64,000 nt of DNA, taken from NCBI GenBank assembly GCA_003258405.1, contig QKPN01000005.1:212643-276642 (forward strand), read 5' to 3'. Shown here in pieces: positions 35,957 through 44,919 of this stretch. Source of the stretch: Rhodobacteraceae bacterium DSL-40. GTDB taxonomy: Bacteria; Pseudomonadota; Alphaproteobacteria; Rhodobacterales; Rhodobacteraceae. The notes beneath the pieces were generated by a model. It was not told where the DNA came from. It saw nothing but the letters and a program-made list of their open reading frames with translations, and searched no databases. How positions within the stretch are numbered: position 1 is the first letter of the stretch; the number at the start of each line of letters is the position of its first letter. The translations under genes and the position numbers were made by a program.

Positions 35957-37090
35957 TTACTGGGTCAGCCAGACCTGGAAGCGGGCTTCCACGTCATCCT
36001 GATGGTCAGCCCACCACTCGATGTTGTTGACGAGGTAGTTGCCCATGTTGTCCGGATTGGTCGGCATGTGCGGCGCCATCGGGATGCCGAGCTCGGCATG
36101 ATCCCCAACCAGCGGCTGCGACGAGGCGCGGGCGGGGCCGTAGGAGATGTACTTCGCCTGGTCCGCAAGACGCTGGGTGTCGGTCGCGAAATAGAGGAAG
36201 TTCAGCACCCGGTTCAGGCGCTCCTCGGGCAGATCGGCGGGAATGATCCAGCCGTCGAAGTCGAAGACCTGCCAGTCCCAGAGCATCTTCACCGGCTGAT
36301 GCTGCTCCTCGATGACCGAGAAGAGGCGGCCGTTGTAGGTCGAGCCCATCACGACTTCGCCGTCGGCCAGAAGCTGCGGCGTTTCGGCGCCTGCCGACCA
36401 CCAGACGACCTGGTCCTTGATCGTGCCGAGCTTGGCGAGCGCGCGATCCACGCCCTCGGGCGTCGAAAGCACGTCATAGAGCTCGTCCTTGGTCACGCCG
36501 TCGCAGAGCAGCGCCCACTCGAGGTTCTTTTTCGGCCGCTTTTCGAGCGCCCGCTTGCCCGGGAAGTTCTCGAGGTCGAAGACCGCGCAGAGATCCTCCG
36601 GCTCCTTGCCGTTCCATGCGGCCACGTCGGTGCGGTAGCCAAATGTGGTGGAGAAGACGATCTGCGGGATGAAGCAATCGTTGATCAGGGAATCGCCGAA
36701 ATCCTCGCTGGCGGGCGTGCCGTCGGGGGCGGGGGCGAGGATCTCGTCGATATCGACCTCCATCGCCAGCCCCTCGTCGCAGAGGCGCTGGCTGTCCGGG
36801 CCTTCCACGTCCACGAGATCCCAGGTCACGTTTCCGGCCTCGAACATGGCGCGCAGCTTTGCCACCGCCTCGTTCGAGCTTTCGTCCCAGGTGAAGGACG
36901 TGCCGGTTTCCGCGGCGTAAGGCTCGGAATAGGCCTTCTGCTGGGAAGTCTGGTAGGCTCCCCCCCAGGAGATTACCGTCATGCTGTCGGCACAATCCTC
37001 GCAGGGCGGAATATCCTGTGCGATCGCCATTCCGGCTGCTGCCGGAACAAGAACGACCGCAGCCGCGCCCAGCAATAGTCTCATTCTCAT
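35957..37090 (-). CDS. PotD-like periplasmic substrate-binding protein
   Basis: A 377-residue extracellular solute-binding protein of the PotD/PotF class. A signal peptide (MRMRLLLGAAAVVLVPAAAGMAIA) is followed by MTVISWGGAYQTSQQKAY, DLVDVEGPDSQRLCDEG and VMGSTYNGRLFSV. Six cysteines in the mature part suggest disulfides, two of them (CEDC) at the mature N-terminus. It is encoded between the ATPase and the large permease, so it belongs to one importer. The start ATG at 37090 has AGGGAG upstream. The ligand is unproven. Confidence 0.87.
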   Translation of the reverse strand: MRMRLLLGAAAVVLVPAAAGMAIAQDIPPCEDCADSMTVISWGGAYQTSQQKAYSEPYAAETGTSFTWDESSNEAVAKLRAMFEAGNVTWDLVDVEGPDSQRLCDEGLAMEVDIDEILAPAPDGTPASEDFGDSLINDCFIPQIVFSTTFGYRTDVAAWNGKEPEDLCAVFDLENFPGKRALEKRPKKNLEWALLCDGVTKDELYDVLSTPEGVDRALAKLGTIKDQVVWWSAGAETPQLLADGEVVMGSTYNGRLFSVIEEQHQPVKMLWDWQVFDFDGWIIPADLPEERLNRVLNFLYFATDTQRLADQAKYISYGPARASSQPLVGDHAELGIPMAPHMPTNPDNMGNYLVNNIEWWADHQDDVEARFQVWLTQ

Positions 37091-37162
37091 GATGGTCTCC
37101 CTAGATGTCATTTCGGGTCCGTGTCCCCTCGCGCTCCTGGTCCCGCCAGTGCGGGCACATGA

Positions 37163-38260
37163 TCACGCCGCGTCGAGCGCGCGGCAATCCTCGGTAAGCC
37201 AGCCGACGTTGGTCTCGACCCCGACACGCAGCGCCGCGTGGGCACTGCTGTTCGGGATCTTGACGATGAAATCGTCGCGGCCGGCGACATTCATGCGGCA
37301 GCGGATATGGTCGCCGAGGTAGATGAGCTCGTCCACGCGCGCCGCCAGCGCATTCTGCTCGGGCCCGGCCCCGACGATGACACGTTCCGGCCGGATCGAG
37401 AGCATGGTCTGCTCGCCCGCCGCGCCACAGCACACAGCCATCGCGTTCACCTCGCCCGCTGCATCGTCGAGCTTCACACGCGCGCGCCCATTGTCGATTG
37501 CCGTGACCCGGCCATGCAGCTTGTTGTTCTCGCCGATGAACTGGGCGACGAAGGAATTGTCCGGCCGCTCGTAGAGCGTGGGCGGATCGGCAAGCTGCTG
37601 GATCACCCCGTCATTGAACACCGCCACACGGTCCGACATGGTCAGCGCCTCGGACTGGTCGTGGGTCACATAGACCACGGTGATGCCAAGGCTCTCGTGG
37701 AGATGCTTGATCTCGTACTGCATGTGCTCGCGCAGCTGCTTGTCGAGCGCGCCGAGCGGCTCGTCCATCAGAACGAGCGCGGGATCGAAGACCAGGGCGC
37801 GGGCAAGCGCGATGCGCTGCTGCTGGCCGCCGGAAAGCTGTGCCGGGCGGCGGCCGCCGAAGGCGCCCATCTGCACCATGTCGAGCGCACGCTTCACCTT
37901 GGCGTCTCGCTCGGCGCGGCTCATCTTGCGCACCTCGAGCGGGAAGGCGAGGTTTTCCGCCACCGTCATGTGGGGAAAAAGCGCATAGTTCTGGAACACC
38001 ATGCCGATCCCGCGCTTGTGCGGCGGGATGTTGTTGATCGGCCGCCCCGCGAGGCGGATCTCGCCATGGGTGGCCGTTTCGAAGCCTGCAAGCATCATCA
38101 GGCAAGTGGTTTTTCCCGAACCGGAGGGCCCGAGCATCGTGAGAAACTCGCCCTTTCCGATCGAGAGATTGAGATCTTTCACGACGAGCGTCTCGCCGTC
38201 GTAGCTCTTCTGAACATGCTCGAAGGCTACGAATGCCCCCTCGCCGGGTTCGGCTGCCAT
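37163..38260 (-). CDS. PotA-like ABC transporter ATP-binding protein
   Basis: A 365-residue ATPase with Walker A GPSGSGKTT (about 42-50), Q-loop FQNYALFPHMTV, signature LSGGQQQRIALARAL, Walker B LVLMDEPLGALD and a C-terminal TOBE domain (about 285-350). It drives the PotD/B/C-like importer encoded next. The start at 38260 has GGGGGAAAG upstream, the best ribosome-binding site in this frame; the longer frame extends into the promoter region. First gene of the operon. Confidence 0.9.
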   Translation of the reverse strand: MAAEPGEGAFVAFEHVQKSYDGETLVVKDLNLSIGKGEFLTMLGPSGSGKTTCLMMLAGFETATHGEIRLAGRPINNIPPHKRGIGMVFQNYALFPHMTVAENLAFPLEVRKMSRAERDAKVKRALDMVQMGAFGGRRPAQLSGGQQQRIALARALVFDPALVLMDEPLGALDKQLREHMQYEIKHLHESLGITVVYVTHDQSEALTMSDRVAVFNDGVIQQLADPPTLYERPDNSFVAQFIGENNKLHGRVTAIDNGRARVKLDDAAGEVNAMAVCCGAAGEQTMLSIRPERVIVGAGPEQNALAARVDELIYLGDHIRCRMNVAGRDDFIVKIPNSSAHAALRVGVETNVGWLTEDCRALDAA

Positions 38261-38656
38261 GTCTTTCCCCCGATTACAGGCGGTCACCACGCCAAAATCC
38301 TGTGCGAATGCTAAGCACATCGCCACCCTTGATGCAAATACCTCCGTTTGGCACCGCTCCGAAGTCGGAATTCGTCATTTCATGACCCAAAAACGCCCGC
38401 TAAACACGCGAATGTAGAGCCATGCCTTTTTCTTGTGCGAAATACGCCAACCCCCTCTCCTCCCGCATGCCGGTAAAGGAGATTTCGGTGCGGTCCAGAC
38501 CGCGGGCCATGGCAGGCTTCTGCCCGAAAACTCGGCGCAGGCTCTGCAAACGCTACTTTGCACGCTTGCGCTTCAGTCGCGAAAACAATTTAGTAGATCC
38601 AGACCAGAAAGTGGGGACTGGAAAATGGGAGCGGGTCGATAAAAACCTTCAATGAA
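38261..38656. promoter_or_regulatory. Divergent spacer between the Pot-like operon and the Anbu operon (396 bases)
   Basis: No credible gene is present; short ORFs here lack ribosome-binding sites and similarity. The region is less GC-rich than its flanks and must contain both divergent promoters. A small perfect repeat, GCGGTC-CA-GACCGC, lies at 38490-38503 and could be an operator for either side. No terminator or RNA gene was seen. Confidence 0.5.
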
Positions 38657-40048
38657 ATGTTCGACGGCAACCAGGTACGGGCTGCCTATGAACAGCTTAA
38701 CCAGTGGGTTCAGAGCACCCCACCCGAAGTGCTCGAACAGAAAAGACAGGAGGCCGAAGCCCTCTTCCGGCGCATCGGCATCACATTCGCGGTCTATGGC
38801 GAGGGCGGCGACGTCGAGCGACTCATCCCTTTCGACATCATGCCCCGCGTCTTCACCGAGGCGGAATGGCGCAAGCTCGAGAAGGGCGTGAAGCAGCGCG
38901 CCCGCGCGCTCAACGCCTTCCTCTATGACGTCTATCACCGCGGCGAGATCATCCGTGCCGGGGTCATCCCGGCCGATCTGGTCTACCGCAACGACGCCTA
39001 CGAGCCCGCCGTCGTCGGGATCGATCCGCCCGCAAATGTCTACAGTCATATCGTCGGCATCGACCTCGTGCGCACCGGGCCCGGCGACTTCTTCGTCCTC
39101 GAGGACAACTGCCGCACGCCTTCGGGCGTGAGCTACATGCTCGAGAACCGCGAGATCATGATGCGGATGCTCCCCGAGCTCTTCCGCTCGGTGCGGATCC
39201 TGCCGGTGGACGACTACCCCAACCACCTGCGCCGCACGCTCGCCTCCGTCGCGCCGCGCAAGGCCCAGCATACGCCGGTGAGCGTCCTGCTCTCGCCGGG
39301 CGCATTCAACTCGGCCTATTACGAACACTCCTTCCTTGCCGATCAGATGGGCATCGAGATCGTCGAGGGCCAGGACCTCTTCGTGCAGGGCGATTTCGTC
39401 TACATGCGCACGACCGAAGGCCCGAAACGGGTCGACGTGATCTACCGCCGCATCGACGACAGTTTCCTCGATCCGCTCTGCTTCCGGCCCGATTCGATGC
39501 TGGGCGTGCCCGGCCTCATGAACGTCTACCGGTCCGGCGGGGTGGCGATTGCCTCCGCCCCCGGTGCGGGCGTGGCCGATGACAAGGCGGTCTATATCTA
39601 TGTGCCGGAGATGATCCGTTTCTACCTGGGCGAGGAGCCGATCCTCAACAACGTCCAGACCTGGAAATGCGCAGATCTCTCGGATCGCAAATACGTCCTC
39701 GAGAACCTCAAGGATCTCGTGGTCAAGGAGGTGCACGGCTCGGGCGGCTACGGCATGCTCGTCGGACCGAAATCGACCAAGGAAGAGGTCGCAGCCTACG
39801 CCGAGCGCATCAAGGCGGCTCCGGAGGATTTCATCGCCCAGCCCACGCTGGCGCTTTCGGCTTGTCCGACCTTCGTGGACGAGGGCATCGCGCCCCGCCA
39901 TGTCGACCTGCGCCCCTACTGCCTCGTCGGCAAGGAAGTCTACCTCAGCCCCGGCGGTCTCACCCGCGTCGCGATGCGCGAAGGCTCGCTCGTGGTTAAC
40001 TCGAGCCAGGGCGGCGGGGTCAAGGACACCTGGGTGCTGGCGGATTGA
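38657..40048 (+). CDS. Circularly permuted ATP-grasp protein of the Anbu cluster
   Basis: A 463-residue protein of the circularly permuted ATP-grasp (DUF404/DUF407) family, predicted to form amide or peptide bonds with ATP. Motifs include RALNAFLYDVYH, FVLEDNCRTPSGVSY, KEVHGSGGYGMLVGP and RHVDLRPYCLVG. In many bacteria it is adjacent to alpha-E and transglutaminase-like genes and the Anbu peptidase, as here. The true start is uncertain: ATG 38657 has no ribosome-binding site, homologous-looking residues (KTFNE) extend just upstream, and the in-frame stretch back to a stop at 38594 contains no ATG, GTG or TTG. Confidence 0.88.
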   Translation: MFDGNQVRAAYEQLNQWVQSTPPEVLEQKRQEAEALFRRIGITFAVYGEGGDVERLIPFDIMPRVFTEAEWRKLEKGVKQRARALNAFLYDVYHRGEIIRAGVIPADLVYRNDAYEPAVVGIDPPANVYSHIVGIDLVRTGPGDFFVLEDNCRTPSGVSYMLENREIMMRMLPELFRSVRILPVDDYPNHLRRTLASVAPRKAQHTPVSVLLSPGAFNSAYYEHSFLADQMGIEIVEGQDLFVQGDFVYMRTTEGPKRVDVIYRRIDDSFLDPLCFRPDSMLGVPGLMNVYRSGGVAIASAPGAGVADDKAVYIYVPEMIRFYLGEEPILNNVQTWKCADLSDRKYVLENLKDLVVKEVHGSGGYGMLVGPKSTKEEVAAYAERIKAAPEDFIAQPTLALSACPTFVDEGIAPRHVDLRPYCLVGKEVYLSPGGLTRVAMREGSLVVNSSQGGGVKDTWVLAD

Positions 40049-40058
40049 GGGAATAGAC

Positions 40059-41012
40059 ATGCTCAGCCGGACAGCAGAAAGTCTCTACTGGATCGGGCGC
40101 TATATGGAGCGCGCCGACACCATGTCCCGCCTGCTTGAGGTGGGTTATCGCATGGCGCTCATGCCCTCGACGGGCTCGGGCTACCGCAACGAATGGGCCT
40201 CGCTCGTGGCCGCGGCCGGCTCCTCGGCCGGATTCGAGGCGAAATACGGCGAGGAGTTCCGCCAGCGCGACGTTGAGAGCTGGCTCTTCTACGATCGCGA
40301 CAACGGTTCCTCGGTGATTTCCTGCCTCGAGGCGGCGCGCCAGAACGGCCGGGCGGTGCGCACTGCGCTCACCACCAGCATGTGGGACGCGCTCAACGTC
40401 GCCTATCTCGAACTCAAGGAGATCGAGCGCCGGCCCCGCTCGGCCTCGCCGCTCCCCGAGCTCTGCGACTGGACCAAGCGTCAGAGCGCGCTCCTGCGCG
40501 GCACGACCGAAACGACACACCTCCAGAATGACGGCTACGATTTCCTCAACATCGGCAGCTATCTCGAGCGTGGCGACAACACCGCGCGCCTGCTGGACGT
40601 GAAATACTACGTGCTGCTGCCCACGACCGACATGGTCGGCGGCGGGGTGGACACCTACCAGTGGACCACGCTCCTGCGCGCGCTCTCCGCCTTCCGCTCG
40701 TTCCACTGGACCTACGGCAGCGAATACAGCCCGCGCAAGATCGCCCACTTCCTCATCCTCAACAAGGCCTGCCCACGCTCGCTGCTGCATTGCCAGGACA
40801 AGATCGGCTTCCATCTCGAGCGGCTCGCGCGCGGATACGGCCATTCGGTCAAGGCCCATGCCCGGCAGCGCGGCCTCCTGGCCGAGCTTGCCGAGGCGCG
40901 TGTGGAGGACATCATCAGCGAAGGGCTTCACGAGTTCCTCTCGCGGTTCATTAACCAGAACGCCGCCCTCAGCCTTGACGTGGCGGACGGCTACCTCTTC
41001 GGGGTGAACTGA
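40059..41012 (+). CDS. Alpha-E domain protein (DUF403)
   Basis: A 317-residue, almost entirely helical protein. Its N-terminus (MLSRTAESLYWIGRYMERADTM) and the internal YDFLNIGSYLERGDNTARLLD are hallmarks of the alpha-E family, which is almost always encoded beside a circularly permuted ATP-grasp protein. A scaffold or partner role in the predicted peptide-ligase reaction has been proposed by comparative genomics; no activity is established. GAGGG precedes the ATG, and the stop abuts the next start (TGAATG). Confidence 0.9.
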   Translation: MLSRTAESLYWIGRYMERADTMSRLLEVGYRMALMPSTGSGYRNEWASLVAAAGSSAGFEAKYGEEFRQRDVESWLFYDRDNGSSVISCLEAARQNGRAVRTALTTSMWDALNVAYLELKEIERRPRSASPLPELCDWTKRQSALLRGTTETTHLQNDGYDFLNIGSYLERGDNTARLLDVKYYVLLPTTDMVGGGVDTYQWTTLLRALSAFRSFHWTYGSEYSPRKIAHFLILNKACPRSLLHCQDKIGFHLERLARGYGHSVKAHARQRGLLAELAEARVEDIISEGLHEFLSRFINQNAALSLDVADGYLFGVN

Positions 41013-41828
41013 ATGCGCCTGACCGTGAGACACACCACTGCCTACGACTACGATGTGCCGATGCGCTTCGTTGCGCAGAGCCACCGGCTCACCCCCGGTA
41101 ATTCCGAGGGCCAGAAGGTGGTATCCTGGAACGTTTCAGCGGAGGGCGCGGTCTTCGGTGCGTCCTTCACCGATGGCGGCGGCGACCTTGTCACCACAAT
41201 GACCGTCGACGGGCCGGTATCGCGCGTCGAGGTGCTCGTCGAGGGCGTGGTCGAGACGTCCGACACCTCGGGCGTGCTCCGTGGCCATGCCGAACGGGTC
41301 TCGCCGCGCTGCTTCCTGCGCTCGACGGGCCCAACCAAGCCCGGCCTCGGATTTGAAGATCTGCTCGAGAAGGCGCTCCGGGGGCTGAAGGACAAGAGCG
41401 ATCTCGCCCGTGCCCACGCCCTCGCGGATTTCGTCGCGAAAAGCGTCGCCTACCGCCCGGGCACGACACATGCCCACACCACCGCGGCGGAGGTCGTCGA
41501 GGCCGGCGAGGGGGTCTGCCAGGACCATGCCCATGTGCTGATCGCGCTCGCCCATCTCGCGGAGATGCCGGCGCGCTATGTCACCGGCTATTTGCTCGTC
41601 GAGGAGAAGGGCAGCGAGGGCGAGGCAAGCCATGCCTGGGCCGAGATCTTCATCGAGGGGCTCGGCTGGGTCGGCTTTGATGCTGCGAACGGAAATTGCC
41701 CGGATGATCGCTACATCCGGCTCGGCTCGGGCCGCGACGCTGTTGATGCCGCCCCGATTCGTGGTGTATCGCGCGGAGGCGGGGCCGAAGCGATGAACGT
41801 CGCGGTCATGGTGTCTTCGCAGCAATAG
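41013..41828 (+). CDS. Transglutaminase-like cysteine peptidase
   Basis: A 271-residue protein of the transglutaminase-like superfamily with an N-terminal beta-rich domain (MRLTVRHTTAYDYDVP) and a papain-like core. Its catalytic triad is visible: Cys in GEGVCQDHAHV (about 170), His in EASHAWAEIF (about 210) and Asp in VGFDAANG (about 225). Such proteins may cleave or make isopeptide bonds, and here could process products of the ATP-grasp ligase. It begins immediately after the alpha-E gene. Confidence 0.9.
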   Translation: MRLTVRHTTAYDYDVPMRFVAQSHRLTPGNSEGQKVVSWNVSAEGAVFGASFTDGGGDLVTTMTVDGPVSRVEVLVEGVVETSDTSGVLRGHAERVSPRCFLRSTGPTKPGLGFEDLLEKALRGLKDKSDLARAHALADFVAKSVAYRPGTTHAHTTAAEVVEAGEGVCQDHAHVLIALAHLAEMPARYVTGYLLVEEKGSEGEASHAWAEIFIEGLGWVGFDAANGNCPDDRYIRLGSGRDAVDAAPIRGVSRGGGAEAMNVAVMVSSQQ

Positions 41829-41852
41829 CGCCGATAGCCGGAGACCACGAAA

Positions 41853-42575
41853 ATGACTTATTGTGTCGGCTTGCGCCTCGATGCCGGCCTTGTCCTCCTG
41901 TCCGATACCCGAACCAACGCGGGCATCGACAACGTCTCCGTCTACCGCAAGATGTTCACCTTCGAGGTGCCCGGCGAGCGCGCCATGGTTCTGATGACGG
42001 CGGGCAACCTCTCCGTCACCCAGACCGTGCTCGCCAAGATCCGGCACCGGATGGCGAACACCGAGGCGAGCGCCAGCGAATCGATCCTGCGGGCCGAGAG
42101 CATGCTCGAGGTGGCGGAGATCTTTGGCCGGACGCTCCATCAGGTGAGCCTCGATATCAACAGCAAGATGAAGGCGATGGAGCAGCAGGCCAGCGCTTCC
42201 ATGCTCCTCGCCGGCCAGCGCCGCGGCGGCCAGCCGCGGCTCTTCCTGATCTACCAGCAGGGCAATTTCATCGAGGCGACCGATGACACGCCCTATCTCC
42301 AGATCGGGGAGCACAAATACGGCAAGCCGATCCTCGACCGCGTGGTGACGCCCGCGACCTCGCTCGAGGACGGGCGCAAGGCTGCGCTCCTGTCGATGGA
42401 TTCCACCCTGCGCTCCAATCTTTCCGTCGGCATGCCGCTCGATCTCGCGATCATCCCGACCAACGAGTTCCGTATCGCGACCCACCAGCGCATCGAGGCG
42501 GGCGATCCCACGTTCTCCCAGATGTCGGAGGCCTGGAGCCAGACCCTGCGCGACGGCTTCGCCAACATGCCCTGA
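41853..42575 (+). CDS. Anbu (bacterial proteasome-like) peptidase
   Basis: A 240-residue Ntn-hydrolase of the Anbu/BPH family, the proposed ancestral relative of proteasome and HslV subunits. After removal of Met the N-terminal Thr would be the nucleophile. The Asp of LSDTRTNAG (17 after Thr) and the Lys of VYRKMFTF (about 32) fit the expected active-site set. Anbu proteins form open helical assemblies and their natural substrates are unknown. It is last of the four-gene ATP-grasp/alpha-E/transglutaminase/Anbu cluster, after a 24-base gap. Confidence 0.92.
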   Translation: MTYCVGLRLDAGLVLLSDTRTNAGIDNVSVYRKMFTFEVPGERAMVLMTAGNLSVTQTVLAKIRHRMANTEASASESILRAESMLEVAEIFGRTLHQVSLDINSKMKAMEQQASASMLLAGQRRGGQPRLFLIYQQGNFIEATDDTPYLQIGEHKYGKPILDRVVTPATSLEDGRKAALLSMDSTLRSNLSVGMPLDLAIIPTNEFRIATHQRIEAGDPTFSQMSEAWSQTLRDGFANMP

Positions 42576-42627
42576 GAGCGTTGGGGGGCGGACCACTCTG
42601 GATGATGCAAGGGTGGAGATTGAACCC

Positions 42628-43659
42628 CTAGACTAATGCGAGAAGGGTGAGTGAGAGAGACGCAAGGATCGTGAGGGAGAGCGCGACGGCACCGAGCTCG
42701 CGCAAGCCGAGGCGGCGGATCGCCGAAAGGTCCGTCTGAAGTCCCAGCGCCGCCATCGCGAGCATGGCCAGAGTGTGTGCGGTGGCGCCGACCGGCGGAA
42801 CAAGCATTTCCGGGAACAGTCCGATTGTCCGCGCGAGCAGCAGAGCGGCGAAGCCCAGCATGTACCAGGGCAGCATGCGGCTCAGGATGGCGCGGCCACC
42901 GCGCGGGCCATCCGGCAGGAGCAGCGCGAGCAGCATCATTGCGGGTCCGAGCGTGAGCACGCGGGTGAGCTTGACGACGAGCCCGACCTGAAGGCTCAGG
43001 GCCCCCATGGGGGCCGCTGCTCCGAAGACCTGGGGGATGGCATAGACCATGAGCCCCGCGAGCGCCCCCGAATGCCCCGGCCCGAGATCGAGACTGGCGG
43101 CGGCGAGCGGCAGGGCGAGGGTCACTGCGATCGCCGGCACGCTCGTCAGGGCGATTGCCACCGAGGCTTCCGCAGGGGATGCGCCGGTGACGGGCCGCGC
43201 TGCGGCGATGGCGGAATTGCCGCAGACGGCATTGCCGGCGGCGATCAGTGCGGCCAGGCGGGGCGCGACGCCCAGCAGGCGGGCCACGCCGTAGCTCGCG
43301 GCGATCGTGGCGAGCACCACCACCGGAATGCCTGCGGCAAGCAGCGGATCGAGCTCGAGAAGCGCGCTCGTGCTCAGGAGCGCGCCGAAGAGCATCACCG
43401 CGATTTCGAGCAATCGCCGCGCCGAGAAGGCGATGCCGTCGTCGCAGGCGCGGTCCGGCGCACGAATGGTCCGGAGAAGGATGCCGAGCACGAGGGCCCA
43501 CATCACGCCGCCGAGCCCCGGAGCGCCGAAGGCCATGGCTTCGAGCCGCGCCAGCAGGTCCGCAACGGCCGCGACGATGGCGCAAAGCCCTACCCCCGGC
43601 AGGAGCGCGCGCAGGCGGGAAGGCCGTGCGGCTGCCCAGCCAGATGCTTCAGCCAACAA
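42628..43659 (-). CDS. UPF0324 (YeiH/TauZ family) membrane protein, putative sulfur-oxyanion exporter
   Basis: A 343-residue polytopic membrane protein with about ten helices. Family motifs are GNAVCGNSAIAA (about 165) and GLQTDLSAIRRLGLRE near the C-terminus. UPF0324 includes YeiH and TauZ; TauZ-type members sit in taurine-degradation clusters of Paracoccus and Rhodobacter and are proposed to export sulfate or sulfite. No experimental transport proof is known to me. The start is set at TTG 43659, overlapping the end of fpr by 11 bases, with GGAG upstream; ATG 43701 lies deep inside fpr. Confidence 0.82.
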   Translation of the reverse strand: MLAEASGWAAARPSRLRALLPGVGLCAIVAAVADLLARLEAMAFGAPGLGGVMWALVLGILLRTIRAPDRACDDGIAFSARRLLEIAVMLFGALLSTSALLELDPLLAAGIPVVVLATIAASYGVARLLGVAPRLAALIAAGNAVCGNSAIAAARPVTGASPAEASVAIALTSVPAIAVTLALPLAAASLDLGPGHSGALAGLMVYAIPQVFGAAAPMGALSLQVGLVVKLTRVLTLGPAMMLLALLLPDGPRGGRAILSRMLPWYMLGFAALLLARTIGLFPEMLVPPVGATAHTLAMLAMAALGLQTDLSAIRRLGLRELGAVALSLTILASLSLTLLALV

Positions 43660-44452
43660 ACGCTTTCTCCAGCACGAATTCCGCGGGCCTGTTGTTGGCA
43701 CCCTCGGTGAGCCCCGCGGCTTCGAGCAGCGCCTTGACCTCGAGGTTGAGCCCCATCGAGCCGCAGATCATCACCCGGTCGATCGCGGGGTCGAGTGGCG
43801 GGAGGCCGAGGTCCTCGAAGATCCGGCCGGTCTCGATCAGCGTGGTGATGCGCCCCTTGCGCTCCGAGGGCTCGCGGGTTGTGGTCGCGTAGCGGATGAA
43901 CCTCGGGCGGGCCATCTCGCCGATCAGCGGGTCGTCGCGAAGTCCGGCCTCGAGCGCTGCGCCGTAGGAGAGCTCGCTCACGGTGCGGCAGGTATGGGTG
44001 AGAATCACCCGTTCGAACTTCTCGTAGGTCTCCGGATCCCGCATGAGGCTCGCGAAGGGCGCGAGCCCCGTGCCGCTCGAGATCATCCAGAGCCGCTTGC
44101 CGGGCAGAAGCGCATCGAGCACCAGCGTGCCCGTGGGCTTGGGCCGCACGATCACCTGATCGCCCGGCGTGATGCGCTGCAGGCGGGAGGTCAGCGGGCC
44201 GTCGGGCACCTTGATCGAATAGAATTCGAGCTCGTCTCCCCAGAAGGGCGAGGCGATGGAATAGGCGCGCAGGATCGGCTTTCCGGTTTCATTGGGCAGG
44301 CCGATCATCACGAATTCGCCGGAGCGGAATCGAAGCGCAGCGGGTCGGGTGACACGGAAGGAAAAGAGCGTGTCATTCCAGTGGGTCACGGATGTCACGA
44401 TCTGCGCGTCGGGATTGGTAGCGGCGGGCGACAGGGCCTCCATGCGGGTCAT
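43649..44452 (-). CDS. fpr: Ferredoxin--NADP+ reductase
   Basis: A 267-residue FAD enzyme that exchanges electrons between NADPH and ferredoxin. Seen are the FAD-binding RAYSIASPFWG, a GTGLAPFASLMRDP NADP-binding turn, ICGSMGLNLEVK and a C-terminal extension ending EKAFVG, as in the bacterial subclass found in Rhodobacter and Azotobacter. GAAGGAGA precedes the ATG at 44452. It lies 11 bases after fdxA and runs into the UPF0324 gene, so the three probably form an operon. Confidence 0.92.
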   Translation of the reverse strand: MTRMEALSPAATNPDAQIVTSVTHWNDTLFSFRVTRPAALRFRSGEFVMIGLPNETGKPILRAYSIASPFWGDELEFYSIKVPDGPLTSRLQRITPGDQVIVRPKPTGTLVLDALLPGKRLWMISSGTGLAPFASLMRDPETYEKFERVILTHTCRTVSELSYGAALEAGLRDDPLIGEMARPRFIRYATTTREPSERKGRITTLIETGRIFEDLGLPPLDPAIDRVMICGSMGLNLEVKALLEAAGLTEGANNRPAEFVLEKAFVG

Positions 44453-44463
44453 GGATGTCTCCT

Positions 44464-44796
44464 TCAGGTTGCGGGATTGGCCGAGAAATGGCTCTCGAGC
44501 TTGCCGGGTTTGCCATCCATATCGAGGGCGCCGGGCAGGGGCTCCTTGACGGTCGAGATGTTGGGCCAGCGTTCGGCCCAGGTGGCGTTGAACGCGATCC
44601 ACGTCTCCATCTCCGGGTCGGTATCGGGACGGATGGCGTCGGCGGGGCATTCCGGTTCGCAGACGCCGCAGTCGATGCATTCGTCCGGATGGATCACCAG
44701 CATGTTCTCCCCTTCGTAGAAGCAATCGACAGGGCAGACGGACACGCAGTCCGTGAACTTGCAGGCAATGCAGTTGTCGGTGACGACGTAGGTCAT
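44464..44796 (-). CDS. fdxA: 7Fe ferredoxin FdxA (3Fe-4S/4Fe-4S)
   Basis: A 110-residue soluble ferredoxin. The first cluster motif [17 protein letters not shown] and the second [12 protein letters not shown] match the Azotobacter FdI/FdxA class, which carries one [3Fe-4S] and one [4Fe-4S] centre and a C-terminal extension of about 50 residues. GGGAGA precedes ATG 44796. It is the first gene of fdxA-fpr-UPF0324 and diverges from the DUF971 gene across 123 bases. Confidence 0.93.
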   Translation of the reverse strand: MTYVVTDNCIACKFTDCVSVCPVDCFYEGENMLVIHPDECIDCGVCEPECPADAIRPDTDPEMETWIAFNATWAERWPNISTVKEPLPGALDMDGKPGKLESHFSANPAT

Positions 44797-44919
44797 TTCG
44801 GGTCTCCCGGGTCTGGTTGCCGGCAGAAAACCCGCGAATGACATGGCTGTCCGTCAAGTAGTTGCTGTTTTGCCCCGACCTGTGCCGGCCAGTCTGGTTG
44901 CACAGCGAAAGGAGAACCG

